Of a DNA stretch of 15,403 nucleotides, positions 1 through 6,120 are shown piece by piece. The stretch's first letter is position 1. The number at the start of each line of letters is the position of its first letter. The DNA lies in assembly GCA_031282565.1 (NCBI GenBank), contig JAITDL010000071.1:1-15403 (forward strand), written 5' to 3'. The notes below the pieces were generated by a model, which was given only the letters and a program-made list of their open reading frames with translations, ran no database searches and was not told the origin of the DNA. A program made the translations under genes and the position numbers. The stretch is from Puniceicoccales bacterium (GTDB lineage Bacteria > Verrucomicrobiota > Verrucomicrobiia > Opitutales > JAIRLM01).

Positions 1-1
1 G

Positions 2-82
2 GGAGTCTGCCGCGTGGGCAAGCAGATTGCGTCCTCGGCTGAGTTGATGTTCATGTTGGCCGACGACGCCGTAGATTACTAG
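2..82 (+). CDS. Possible C-terminal end of an unrecognised gene cut by the window edge
   Basis: From the left edge, frame 2 of the + strand is open for 26 codons and ends at TAG (80-82). The last residues read AELMFMLADDAVDY, and the codons mostly end in G or C, as in other genes here. If real, it is convergent with the 203-aa minus-strand gene and their stop codons overlap inside the palindrome ACTAGT. The family cannot be recognised from so few residues. A competing reading is a minus-strand gene starting at the ATG at 54 and running off the edge, but it has no visible ribosome site. Low confidence. Confidence 0.3.
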   Translation, partial: GVCRVGKQIASSAELMFMLADDAVDY

Positions 83-690
83 TAGTTACTTTCTTCGTCT
101 TTGTTTCTCCTGTGGAAAAGATTTGTAAATCTCTCCCATAGTGAAGGTTTTTCTATTTGTTTGTCTTGATGTTCCCCGAGAAGAGGTTTCGGTTTACTTT
201 CGCCAAAGAGTGCTTCGTTTGGATCTCCAAGTACGGATATACTTGTTTTTGGAGTTGCACTCCGTGTACTTGACGGGGGAACATCTTTCCATGTCGTTGT
301 TGTAGGTGATGATCTTTGACTCTGCGCTAATGATGCCGTAGGAACTCCAGCGCCTCGGGCTTCTCGTTCTGCCGATTCGGCCCTGTTTGCTATGGCCGCC
401 AGACAATTGTTAATGACGTTTAGTTTGGTTTCATTTTTCGAGAATGCGACCATAATGCTGGCCGTTGACTTCCAGTGGCCAGCTGCAATGCAGCATAGTC
501 TGAAAATGTCGTTCAGTTTATCTTGGCTGAGTTCGTTGCTTAAAGCAACACGTCCCTTCCCTTTGCCAGTAGGCGTGCGTGTTGCCTGCTGAAAATATTG
601 CGCTGATGCTTCATACGCTTCGCATTCTTCGCGATTGCAATAAGCACGGACTACATCGATGTTGACATTTGAATGCGGCGTAATATACAT
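79..690 (-). CDS. Unrecognised 203-aa protein with a disordered Pro/Ser/Thr tail
   Basis: I do not recognise a family. Residues 1-110 look globular and largely helical, with Cys at 18, 23, 66, 67 and 96 and a segment GHWKSTASIM at 71-80. From about residue 112 the sequence becomes Ser/Thr/Pro-rich and probably disordered, with a Thr run before Trp134 (TTTTWKDVPP). The C-terminus ends in an amphipathic, basic stretch, SLWERFTNLFHRR. There is no signal peptide or membrane segment. The ATG at 690 is the only early start and lies 9 nt below a good -10 box, so the mRNA would have almost no leader. With the gene at 1021-2295 it shares strand, promoter geometry, architecture and several aligned residues, suggesting distant paralogy. 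A secreted or surface role is possible but is inference. Confidence 0.75.
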   Translation of the reverse strand: MYITPHSNVNIDVVRAYCNREECEAYEASAQYFQQATRTPTGKGKGRVALSNELSQDKLNDIFRLCCIAAGHWKSTASIMVAFSKNETKLNVINNCLAAIANRAESAEREARGAGVPTASLAQSQRSSPTTTTWKDVPPSSTRSATPKTSISVLGDPNEALFGESKPKPLLGEHQDKQIEKPSLWERFTNLFHRRNKDEESNY

Positions 691-699
691 AACATATAG

Positions 700-728
700 A
701 TGTTATGCTGCACCTTCGCCGATGTCAA
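700..728 (-). promoter_or_regulatory. Sigma70-like promoter of the 203-aa gene, near-leaderless
   Basis: On the minus strand a perfect -35 box TTGACA (728-723) is followed by a 17-nt spacer and TAACAT (705-700, four of six consensus bases). Only 9 nt separate the -10 box from the ATG at 690. A start of transcription 6-7 nt below the box would leave a leader of about 3 nt and no room for a Shine-Dalgarno site. Confidence 0.6.
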
Positions 729-942
729 CAAATAGTTTTCTGAATTTGCGAAGTTGCTGAACCTGAAACGCATGAAGTTTAAATTAAATTAGTGCTGCTA
801 GTCGTCATCGTCGCCAGGTTCCACAAACTGGAATCTTGCTGGTGCGGTTTGTCCTAGTGCTGTCGCGACGCATATGTGTCGCCTTGGGGTGTTTGCCGTT
901 CCCCGCGGTAATTTCACTGGCGAGTTTCCTAGATAACATCCA

Positions 943-974
943 AAAAGCCTACAGATTACTATCTGAAGGCTTTT
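943..974 (-). terminator. Intrinsic terminator of the 424-aa gene
   Basis: AAAAGCCT (943-950) pairs with AGGCTTTT (967-974). After one A-A mismatch, CAGAT (952-956) pairs with ATCTG (961-965) around a TACT loop. On the minus strand the stem ends in a run of five T. It lies 46 nt after the stop of the 424-aa gene. The + strand also has TTTT at its end, so it may work both ways. Confidence 0.75.
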
Positions 975-1020
975 AATTGCTGCAGTGGAATGTTTCGTCG
1001 ATTGATGCGAGTTTTTTTAA

Positions 1021-2295
1021 TTATTTTTTTCTGCCTTTTCCTGATCGATCGGTAGTTTCGGCGTCCGAGTTAGTCCAGCCAGAAAATCTTATGGGTTGTT
1101 TCCCGCGCCCAAAGTCGGAAGGCGCTGGTTCTTCGGCTCCAGTGCCCGGTCGCGTAAGACTATGTGTTGGCGATGCAACGTCTTCTGCATTGAGTTTGCG
1201 CCGTTCTCCTGGCTGGACGGATTCTGGCGGATTTTTCGGTGTTTGCCCGTATGGCAGTGTCCCATCCCATGTAGTTTCCTTTCCTAGTGTACTTTTGTAA
1301 TCTTCGTCTCGTTTTTCGCGCGCCGCTCTCGAACGCTCGACACTTTTCCGCCACGCAGATGTGTCCTGTGATGCGACGTCTGATCGTGGAGGCGTAGGCG
1401 TTAGTGTGCGTTCAGGTTTTCTGGCCGCAGGAGTCTTTGGCGCAGGAGTCGTCTTTGCCTGCGCGCTGGCAATTACGCGTTGATCACATTGAAAGCCGGG
1501 TTCATAACCTTCTCTTGCGATGGCGACCTGCTGCTCTTCGTTTGAACCTGCGAGTGGCCGTAATGCTATTGTAACGTCAAGACTATGTGCCAGTACGTAG
1601 AGTGCCTTTAAACTGCTTTGCGAAGTGAATTTTACGTTAAACATCTGCTTGGCGGCACCATCGCCGCCGCATGCTTTGGCGACGGCTCGCAGGTGCGGGA
1701 TGTCCGCTTCTGGAATTGGCAAAGCGGCAATTAAAACATCTGCTGCATGTTGCCGGTCTGCGTTCAAGGCTGGTCCAAGTTTAGCGCATAAACCTTGTGC
1801 TGTTAGTGCGTTGTTGGTGCGTTTTGCATTTTCACGCTCCGTTCTGCTGTGAACTGATTCAAGCCATTGCCCGTATTCGGAGCCAGTTTTGCTAGTGTCA
1901 GCTGCAATTTGAAATTTAGGCGCAACAGGCGCTGGTCTAGATGGGGCCGCTACCGTTGCCGCCATTCTGTTGCTAAGTGCTCTTCCGCTAAGTGCATTAT
2001 GGACTGCGATGAGCTCCATTTCCAGTTCGCTAGTCGCAGTCACCATCGCCATAAGTTTGGCTGTAATTGTCCCGTGGCCAGTATACCTATACCAAGCAAC
2101 GGCGCCTTCCTTAAATAAGGCTCGCACGTCAATAGGTTCCGTTGATAGAGATGCTCCAAGTTGAGCCGCGGAGACTTTACATTTTACGTCATTTAGTTTT
2201 TCAGCTAAAATCCTGTCATCTCCGCGAAGGTGCGCCAGATCAATATCTGACCTAGCACTAAAACACGATTTATAATCTCCGCTTAGTTCAAACAT
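1021..2295 (-). CDS. Unrecognised 424-aa protein with a long basic disordered tail
   Basis: No family is recognised. With the ATG at 2295, residues 1-112 form a helical region carrying Leu50-Ser51, Glu53, Gly73-His74 and Arg105-Ala106. All have counterparts in the 203-aa neighbour. A Pro/Ala linker (115-127) follows, then a second helical region (about 135-250), then a Pro/Thr/Lys/Arg-rich tail (about 280-424) with a charged helix near 313-334 and ETTWDGTLP at 340-348. There is no signal peptide or membrane segment. The frame is open upstream to TTG 2433, with another ATG at 2337. I chose 2295 because GTGAAA-17 nt-TATCAT (2333-2305) ends 9 nt before it, as in the neighbour, and because the two proteins then align from residue 1. 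Function unknown. Confidence 0.7.
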   Translation of the reverse strand: MFELSGDYKSCFSARSDIDLAHLRGDDRILAEKLNDVKCKVSAAQLGASLSTEPIDVRALFKEGAVAWYRYTGHGTITAKLMAMVTATSELEMELIAVHNALSGRALSNRMAATVAAPSRPAPVAPKFQIAADTSKTGSEYGQWLESVHSRTERENAKRTNNALTAQGLCAKLGPALNADRQHAADVLIAALPIPEADIPHLRAVAKACGGDGAAKQMFNVKFTSQSSLKALYVLAHSLDVTIALRPLAGSNEEQQVAIAREGYEPGFQCDQRVIASAQAKTTPAPKTPAARKPERTLTPTPPRSDVASQDTSAWRKSVERSRAAREKRDEDYKSTLGKETTWDGTLPYGQTPKNPPESVQPGERRKLNAEDVASPTHSLTRPGTGAEEPAPSDFGRGKQPIRFSGWTNSDAETTDRSGKGRKK

Positions 2296-2304
2296 AGCGT
2301 AAAT

Positions 2305-2333
2305 ATGATAAGTTGCAGCGCCATTTATTTCAC
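2305..2333 (-). promoter_or_regulatory. Sigma70-like promoter of the 424-aa gene, near-leaderless
   Basis: On the minus strand GTGAAA (2333-2328, four of six) is followed by 17 nt and TATCAT (2310-2305, five of six). Nine nucleotides separate the -10 box from the ATG at 2295, exactly as at 690-728. If this promoter is used, the in-frame ATG at 2337 and TTG at 2433 lie upstream of the transcript and cannot be the start. Confidence 0.45.
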
Positions 2334-2357
2334 GCATAAAATGGCGGCTAATGATTG

Positions 2358-2380
2358 AGCAAAGCACAATGTGCTTTGCT
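2358..2380 (-). terminator. Perfect 10-bp stem-loop after pgk
   Basis: AGCAAAGCAC (2358-2367) and GTGCTTTGCT (2371-2380) are perfect inverted repeats around a 3-nt loop, about 63 nt after the pgk stop and just above the promoter of the next gene. Position suggests a pgk terminator or 3'-end stabiliser. However, no T run follows on the minus strand, so intrinsic termination is uncertain. Confidence 0.4.
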
Positions 2381-2442
2381 GCTGGACAATGGGAAATAAA
2401 GTTTTTTTTACAAGCGGCCGTGTTTTTTTGCAAATTTTAGTG

Positions 2443-3648
2443 CTAGGACGTCCAATTTAGGGCGCTTGCGCCTGGCAACTCCTTCCCTTCGAGGAACTCC
2501 AAACTGGCCCCGCCGCCGGTGCTTATGAATGTGACGTCGTTGGACCTGCCGCTTTTGGCCAATGCGTCGATGGAATCGCCTCCGCCGACGATTGATAGGG
2601 CCTTCGAGTCCCCGACAAATTTTGCCACGGCGAAGGTGCCCTCGGCGCACTGCGGAATTTCAAAAATGCCAACGGGACCGTTCCAGAGAATGGTTTTTGC
2701 CTTTGCTATGGCCTTGGCGAAGAGTCCGATGGTCTTCTGTCCGATGTCGACGCCCTGCCATCCGTCTGGGATTTGCCCGGAGATGGTTTGCAATTTTCCA
2801 ACTTTTTTCGCCGGGAAATCGAGGAAGTCAGTGCACAGCGTATCCACGGGCAGAATGAGTTCCACGCCTTTCTCCTTCGCTTTTTCAACGGCTCCAATGG
2901 CATCGCCAACGCGATCCTTTTCCACGGGACTGTTGCCAGTGTTTTCTCCGCGAGCCAGTTGGAACGTGTAAGCCATGGCTCCGCCGATGAGCATGCAGTC
3001 GCAGCGGTCGAGGAGAGCGTCGATTACGCCAATTTTATCGCTAACCTTTGCGCCGCCGAGAATTACCGTAAAAGGTCTCTCCGGATTGGATGTCCTGTTT
3101 CCGAGAAACTCCAACTCCTTCTGCATTAGGAATCCGGCAACTTTAATTGGCAGAAGTCGAGGAACGCCAACGGTCGAGGCGTGTGCCCTGTGGGCAGTTC
3201 CAAATGCGTCATTTACGTAGGCGTCGCCGTAGCTGGCCAACTTTGCCGCAAATTCATCGCCGTTGGCCTCCTCATCTCCATGGAAGCGAAGATTTTCCAA
3301 AAGAACAACCGATCCGTCGTCGAGCTCGTCGATGGTGGCCGCCACGTCTGACCCAATGCAGTCATCGAGAAAGAGTACTGGGCGATTCAGCAGCGAAGAA
3401 AGCTCCTGAGCAACGGGGCGGAGTGAATATTTGAGATTTTTTTTGCCGTCCGGCCTGCCAAGATGGCTCATCAGAATGACTTTTGCCGATTGACCGAGTA
3501 GGTAGTTGATGGTGGGCAGTGCGGCGCATATGCGGCTGTTGTTTGCCACCTTATCGCCGTCAAGTGGAACGTTGAAATCAACGCGCACGAGCACACGTTT
3601 TTCGCGGAGGTCGACGTCCGTCACAGTTTGCATTTTCTTCATGGCCAT
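2443..3648 (-). CDS. pgk: Phosphoglycerate kinase
   Basis: Phosphoglycerate kinase transfers phosphate from 1,3-bisphosphoglycerate to ADP in cytosolic glycolysis. Family motifs appear in order: RVDFNVP (22-28) and SHLGRP (61-66) for the phosphoglycerate site, LLENLRF (116-122), ILGGAKVSDKI (196-206), WNGPVG (322-327), and the nucleotide-binding GGGDS (355-359) and STGGGASLE (376-384). At 401 aa it is full length. ATGs at codons 1, 3 and 6 (3648, 3642, 3633) are all possible starts; none has a clear Shine-Dalgarno site, and I keep the first. The gene stands alone, divergent from rpsR across 87 nt and followed by a stem-loop at 2358-2380. Identification is certain; the exact start is not. Confidence 0.97.
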   Translation of the reverse strand: MAMKKMQTVTDVDLREKRVLVRVDFNVPLDGDKVANNSRICAALPTINYLLGQSAKVILMSHLGRPDGKKNLKYSLRPVAQELSSLLNRPVLFLDDCIGSDVAATIDELDDGSVVLLENLRFHGDEEANGDEFAAKLASYGDAYVNDAFGTAHRAHASTVGVPRLLPIKVAGFLMQKELEFLGNRTSNPERPFTVILGGAKVSDKIGVIDALLDRCDCMLIGGAMAYTFQLARGENTGNSPVEKDRVGDAIGAVEKAKEKGVELILPVDTLCTDFLDFPAKKVGKLQTISGQIPDGWQGVDIGQKTIGLFAKAIAKAKTILWNGPVGIFEIPQCAEGTFAVAKFVGDSKALSIVGGGDSIDALAKSGRSNDVTFISTGGGASLEFLEGKELPGASALNWTS

Positions 3649-3735
3649 TTATTATGGTGCAATTTGCTTACGCCGCCGTCAAGACACTTGCGTTTTTCTT
3701 TGGAAAGTTTGGCGCGATGAAATTTTCAGCTTGCA

Positions 3736-3978
3736 ATGGCAATTGGAACCATGCAAATGGCGGCCATGGATGAGTTGCAAGATGTCCAGTCCAGTGCACC
3801 GGCGAAGGATGCCAAGGATGTGGCGAAGCTGAACTGGTTGGACGTTGACGAGTTGGCCCGCTACGTGTCGGAAACGGGCAAGATTCAGTCGCGGCAAATT
3901 ACGCGGCTTACGGCGAAGAATCAGCGGCGCGTTGCGAGGCTCATCAAGCGCGCGCGTAACATGCTCCTAATGAAGTAA
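3736..3978 (+). CDS. rpsR: 30S ribosomal protein bS18
   Basis: bS18 binds the platform of the 30S subunit next to bS6. Residues 32-78 carry the family core: LNWLDVDELARYVSETGKI, then RQITRLTAKNQRR, then a basic end with RLIKRARNMLLM. The 80-aa length fits the family. The N-terminal extension is poorly conserved, and ATGs at 3736, 3751, 3757 and 3766 are all possible; I report the longest. It heads a + strand run of translation genes, and the GTG of the next gene lies 3 nt after its stop, so the two are probably translationally coupled. The usual partner rpsF (bS6) is not next to it; pgk occupies the upstream side. Confidence 0.95.
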   Translation: MAIGTMQMAAMDELQDVQSSAPAKDAKDVAKLNWLDVDELARYVSETGKIQSRQITRLTAKNQRRVARLIKRARNMLLMK

Positions 3979-3981
3979 ATC

Positions 3982-4596
3982 GTGGCCGCAGCCGCCGAAA
4001 TTTTAGAGAATTTGGTGAGCCGGCGTCCGGAGCTTGCCAGTTGTGCCGGTGACCTTGCCGCCGCTGCGGATGCGTTGACTTTATGTTTTCGCCGCGGTTG
4101 TAAGTTGCTCATTTGCGGCAACGGTGGCAGTGCCGCCGATTGCGATCACATTTCGGCCGAGTTGCTTAAGGGATTTCGTTCGCGGAGGCAGCTGGAGTCT
4201 CCCGGGAAACTTTCCAAATTCCACGGCCACATCCAGGGCGCACTGCCGGCCATTCCGCTGCCGAATTTTACGGCACTTCTGACGGCCTTTGCCAATGATT
4301 GTTCCCACGATTATGATTTTGCGCAGCTGGTACATGCGCTCGGCAAGAGCGGCGACCTGCTCCTGGCCATTTCCACGTCCGGAAATTCTGACAACGTTCT
4401 CAACGCCTGCGAACTGGCCAGAGAAATGGGACTTACTGTCCTTGGTCTCGGCGGCCGTGATGGCGGCAAGATGTTTCAATTGTGTGACATATGCGTTCGT
4501 GTGCCGGCCCAGGAAACCTACCTAGTTCAGGAATTGCATCTGCCAGTCTACCACGCACTCTGCGCCATGGTGGAGGCGGATATTTTTGGTGAATGA
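3982..4596 (+). CDS. gmhA: SIS-domain phosphoheptose isomerase (GmhA-like)
   Basis: This family converts sedoheptulose 7-phosphate to D-glycero-D-manno-heptose 7-phosphate, the first step of heptose synthesis for LPS or other glycans. The sugar-phosphate loops are present: CGNGGSAAD (45-53), followed by His56 and Glu60 in DHISAEL, and STSGNSDNV (131-139). The GmhA ending VQELHLPVYHALC (182-194) carries the expected Gln, Glu and His residues. At 204 aa it belongs to the longer subgroup with an insert around GALPAIPL (86-93) and LLTAFAND (99-106). Translation starts at GTG 3982, 3 nt after rpsR. The subgroup is less well characterised than E. coli GmhA, and a DiaA-like regulatory SIS role cannot be fully excluded, so the symbol is provisional. 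Confidence 0.85.
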   Translation: MAAAAEILENLVSRRPELASCAGDLAAAADALTLCFRRGCKLLICGNGGSAADCDHISAELLKGFRSRRQLESPGKLSKFHGHIQGALPAIPLPNFTALLTAFANDCSHDYDFAQLVHALGKSGDLLLAISTSGNSDNVLNACELAREMGLTVLGLGGRDGGKMFQLCDICVRVPAQETYLVQELHLPVYHALCAMVEADIFGE

Positions 4597-4660
4597 CCGC
4601 TCCATTGGTTTGGTGCCAAAGATTTTGTCCACATTTGCAAATTCCATCACAATTTTTCCA

Positions 4661-4689
4661 TTGACCGATGCATTTTCACCAACTAGGTC
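4661..4689 (+). promoter_or_regulatory. Weak candidate promoter before rpsP
   Basis: In the 115-nt gap between the isomerase and rpsP, TTGACC (4661-4666) is followed by 17 nt and TAGGTC (4684-4689). The -35 is good and the -10 poor. The candidate before rpsT also has a TAGG-type -10, so it may be real, but read-through from rpsR is equally possible. Confidence 0.25.
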
Positions 4690-4711
4690 TCGGACAGCAT
4701 TTGGAATAGCA

Positions 4712-4978
4712 ATGGCGCTAAAAATTCGTCTACAGAAACGTGGCCGCGCACATCGGCCCATATATAAGGTGGTTGTGGCTGAGTCCAGCGCGCGCCGTGA
4801 TGGCCGCTTCGTGGAGCAGCTCGGCAACTATAATCCGAGTCCCATGGGCGCCGAGGTCAGGCTGACCGTCGATTTGCTCCGCGTGGATTACTGGCTCGGC
4901 GTCGGGGCGCAGCCAACGGACACGGTTCGGAACCTCATACGGGATGCGCGGAAAGGTTCAACCGCCGCCGCGGCCTAG
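4712..4978 (+). CDS. rpsP: 30S ribosomal protein bS16
   Basis: bS16 is an assembly protein of the 30S body. The sequence starts with the diagnostic MALKIRLQKRGRAHRPIY and continues with VVAESSARRDGRFVEQLGNY and YNPSP; 88 aa is a normal length. The frame is open upstream to 4586, but conserved bS16 sequence begins at the ATG at 4712, with a weak GGA about 8 nt before it. The C-terminus (RVDYWLGVGAQPTDTVRNLI) is also typical. The stop at 4976-4978 lies 4 nt before trmD, the classical rpsP-trmD-rplS order, though rimM, often found between rpsP and trmD, is absent here. Confidence 0.97.
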   Translation: MALKIRLQKRGRAHRPIYKVVVAESSARRDGRFVEQLGNYNPSPMGAEVRLTVDLLRVDYWLGVGAQPTDTVRNLIRDARKGSTAAAA

Positions 4979-4982
4979 GCCG

Positions 4983-5708
4983 ATGGATTTCGAAGGAGCT
5001 CAGCGGGGCGCACTTCTGCGTTTCGACGTTCTTTCGCTCTTCCCGCGCATGTTGGATGGTTTTCTGCTTGAAAGTGTTATCGGACGAGCGGTCCGCAGGT
5101 CCATCGTGGAAATTTCGTCCCATTCGATTCGCGAGTGGGCCACTGGAGTCCGCGCCATTGCCGATGACAGGCCGTTCGGCGGCGGTGCCGGGATGGTGCT
5201 GAAGCCGGAGCCCGTTTGCCGTGCCATCGACCATCTGCGCCGGGACAATTCCACGGTTATCTATCTTTGCCCCGACGGACTTACGCTTAGCACTTCCATG
5301 GCGCGGGATTTGGCAAAAAAGGAACATTTGATATTGCTCTGCGGTCACTACGAGGGCATCGACGAAAGAATTCGGGAGAGTCGCGTGGACATGGAAGTAT
5401 CTATTGGAGACTATGTTCTAACAAATGGAGTCCTGCCCGCTGCCGTGCTCATTGACGCCATTTGCCGCCAAATTCCGGGCGTGCTTGGAAAATGGCAATC
5501 ACTTGAGCAGGATAGCTTTAGCGATGGTCTTTTGAGTTTCCCGCAGTACACGCGGCCGGAAATTTTTGAGGGAATGGCGGTGCCAAAAATTTTACTGTCC
5601 GGCCATCATAAAAATGTTGACCTTTGGCGGCGGGGTCAGCAGATAGCACGAACGCGCGCGCGCAGGAGCGATCTCTGGGAGAAGTTTGGCAATGAACCGA
5701 AAAATTGA
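4983..5708 (+). CDS. trmD: tRNA (guanine-N1)-methyltransferase
   Basis: TrmD methylates G37 next to the anticodon using S-adenosylmethionine, preventing +1 frameshifting. It is a trefoil-knot SPOUT enzyme and acts as a dimer. Visible motifs are DDRPFGGGAGM (61-71), the knot segments LCGHYEGIDERI (119-130) and SIGDYVLTNG (140-149), DSFSDGLLSFPQYTRP (177-192) with the expected catalytic Asp177, and GHHKNVDLWRR (207-217). The 241-aa length is normal. I chose the ATG at 4983; an in-frame ATG at 4944 would add a Pro/Arg-rich leader encoded inside rpsP. The gene starts 4 nt after rpsP and overlaps rplS by 17 nt, so the three are probably translated in a coupled way. Confidence 0.97.
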   Translation: MDFEGAQRGALLRFDVLSLFPRMLDGFLLESVIGRAVRRSIVEISSHSIREWATGVRAIADDRPFGGGAGMVLKPEPVCRAIDHLRRDNSTVIYLCPDGLTLSTSMARDLAKKEHLILLCGHYEGIDERIRESRVDMEVSIGDYVLTNGVLPAAVLIDAICRQIPGVLGKWQSLEQDSFSDGLLSFPQYTRPEIFEGMAVPKILLSGHHKNVDLWRRGQQIARTRARRSDLWEKFGNEPKN

Positions 5709-6048
5709 AGAAGTTTTAAGTGAATCCATAAAACCGGATCGCGTGAGCTGCTTTCGCGTCGGCGACGGCGTCCGAGTGCACGTGCTGGTGAAAGAGGGCG
5801 AAAAGGAACGCATTCAGGTATTTGCCGGCATAGTAATAGCCAGGAAAGGTGCCGGATCGACGGAAACTTTTACGGTGCGGCGGATTTCATTTGGCATCGG
5901 TGTGGAGAAAATTTTCCCCATACATTCTCCTCTCGTTGAGAAGATTGAGGTCGAGCGCCACAGCGTTCCCATGCGGGCGAAGCTGTACTACATGCGCGGT
6001 CGCGTAGGCAAAAAAGCGATGAAGGTGAAGGAAAAGAAGGTCGGCTGA
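5692..6048 (+). CDS. rplS: 50S ribosomal protein bL19
   Basis: bL19 lies at the interface of the two ribosomal subunits. The fold is shown by the SH3-like segment GDGVRVHVLVKEGEKERIQV, then FAGIVIARKGAG, the TFTVRRISFGIGVEKIFPIH stretch, and the Arg/Lys-rich end KLYYMRGRVGKKAMKVKEKK. At 118 aa it matches the family. The ATG at 5692 follows GGGAGAAG at 5678-5684 with suitable spacing. A TTG two codons upstream is in frame but unneeded. The start lies inside the end of trmD. Confidence 0.97.
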   Translation: MNRKIEEVLSESIKPDRVSCFRVGDGVRVHVLVKEGEKERIQVFAGIVIARKGAGSTETFTVRRISFGIGVEKIFPIHSPLVEKIEVERHSVPMRAKLYYMRGRVGKKAMKVKEKKVG

Positions 6049-6068
6049 GCGCCAATTTTTAAAAACCG

Positions 6069-6096
6069 TTGACACTGCCCAGGCTGGCACTAGGAA
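6069..6096 (+). promoter_or_regulatory. Candidate promoter of rpsT
   Basis: A perfect -35 box TTGACA (6069-6074) is followed by 16 nt and TAGGAA (6091-6096), a weak -10. It lies in the 72-nt gap before rpsT and would give a leader of about 18 nt that includes GGAG at 6104-6107. A separate promoter for rpsT is common in bacteria because S20 is often regulated on its own. Confidence 0.45.
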
Positions 6097-6120
6097 AATT
6101 TTTGGAGCGAGAGATTCACA

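Larger units (their letters stand above)
691..1020. other. 330-base intergenic spacer
   Basis: This spacer lies between the two unrecognised minus-strand genes. It holds the promoter at 700-728 and the terminator at 943-974. In between are a near-palindrome centred on CATATG (865-882, GCGACGCATATGTGTCGC, one mismatched pair) and a small inverted repeat TTCCA-CAAAC-TGGAA (819-833). GGGG and CCCC blocks around 886-905 could also pair. A minus-strand frame from GTG at 917 to TAG at 798 (39 codons) is open behind an AGGA, but has no promoter of its own. No tRNA or known RNA family was recognised. Confidence 0.5.

Noticed and set aside
816..835. tRNA-like arm around GGTTCCACAAACTGGAAT
   Set aside because: Loop sequence and flanks do not fit a T arm, and no acceptor, D or anticodon arms can be placed.
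2296..2433. Longer N-terminus for the 424-aa protein from TTG 2433 or ATG 2337
   Set aside because: No ribosome site precedes either codon, the perfect hairpin 2358-2380 lies within the TTG version, and the promoter and paralog alignment both favour ATG 2295.
2443..3648. Several long open frames opposite pgk
   Set aside because: They are mirror frames of a G/C-biased gene, with no family features, in a region fully explained by pgk.
3651..3682. Leaderless promoter for pgk (TTGACG and CATAAT just before the ATG)
   Set aside because: The spacer is 20 nt, too long for a normal sigma70 promoter, and the -10 would overlap the translation start region.
4522..4827. Antisense frame over the end of the isomerase gene and the start of rpsP with a protein-like middle part
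   Set aside because: It overlaps two certain genes on the other strand, has no start signal, and no family was recognised; the 115-nt gap is short enough to be plain leader.
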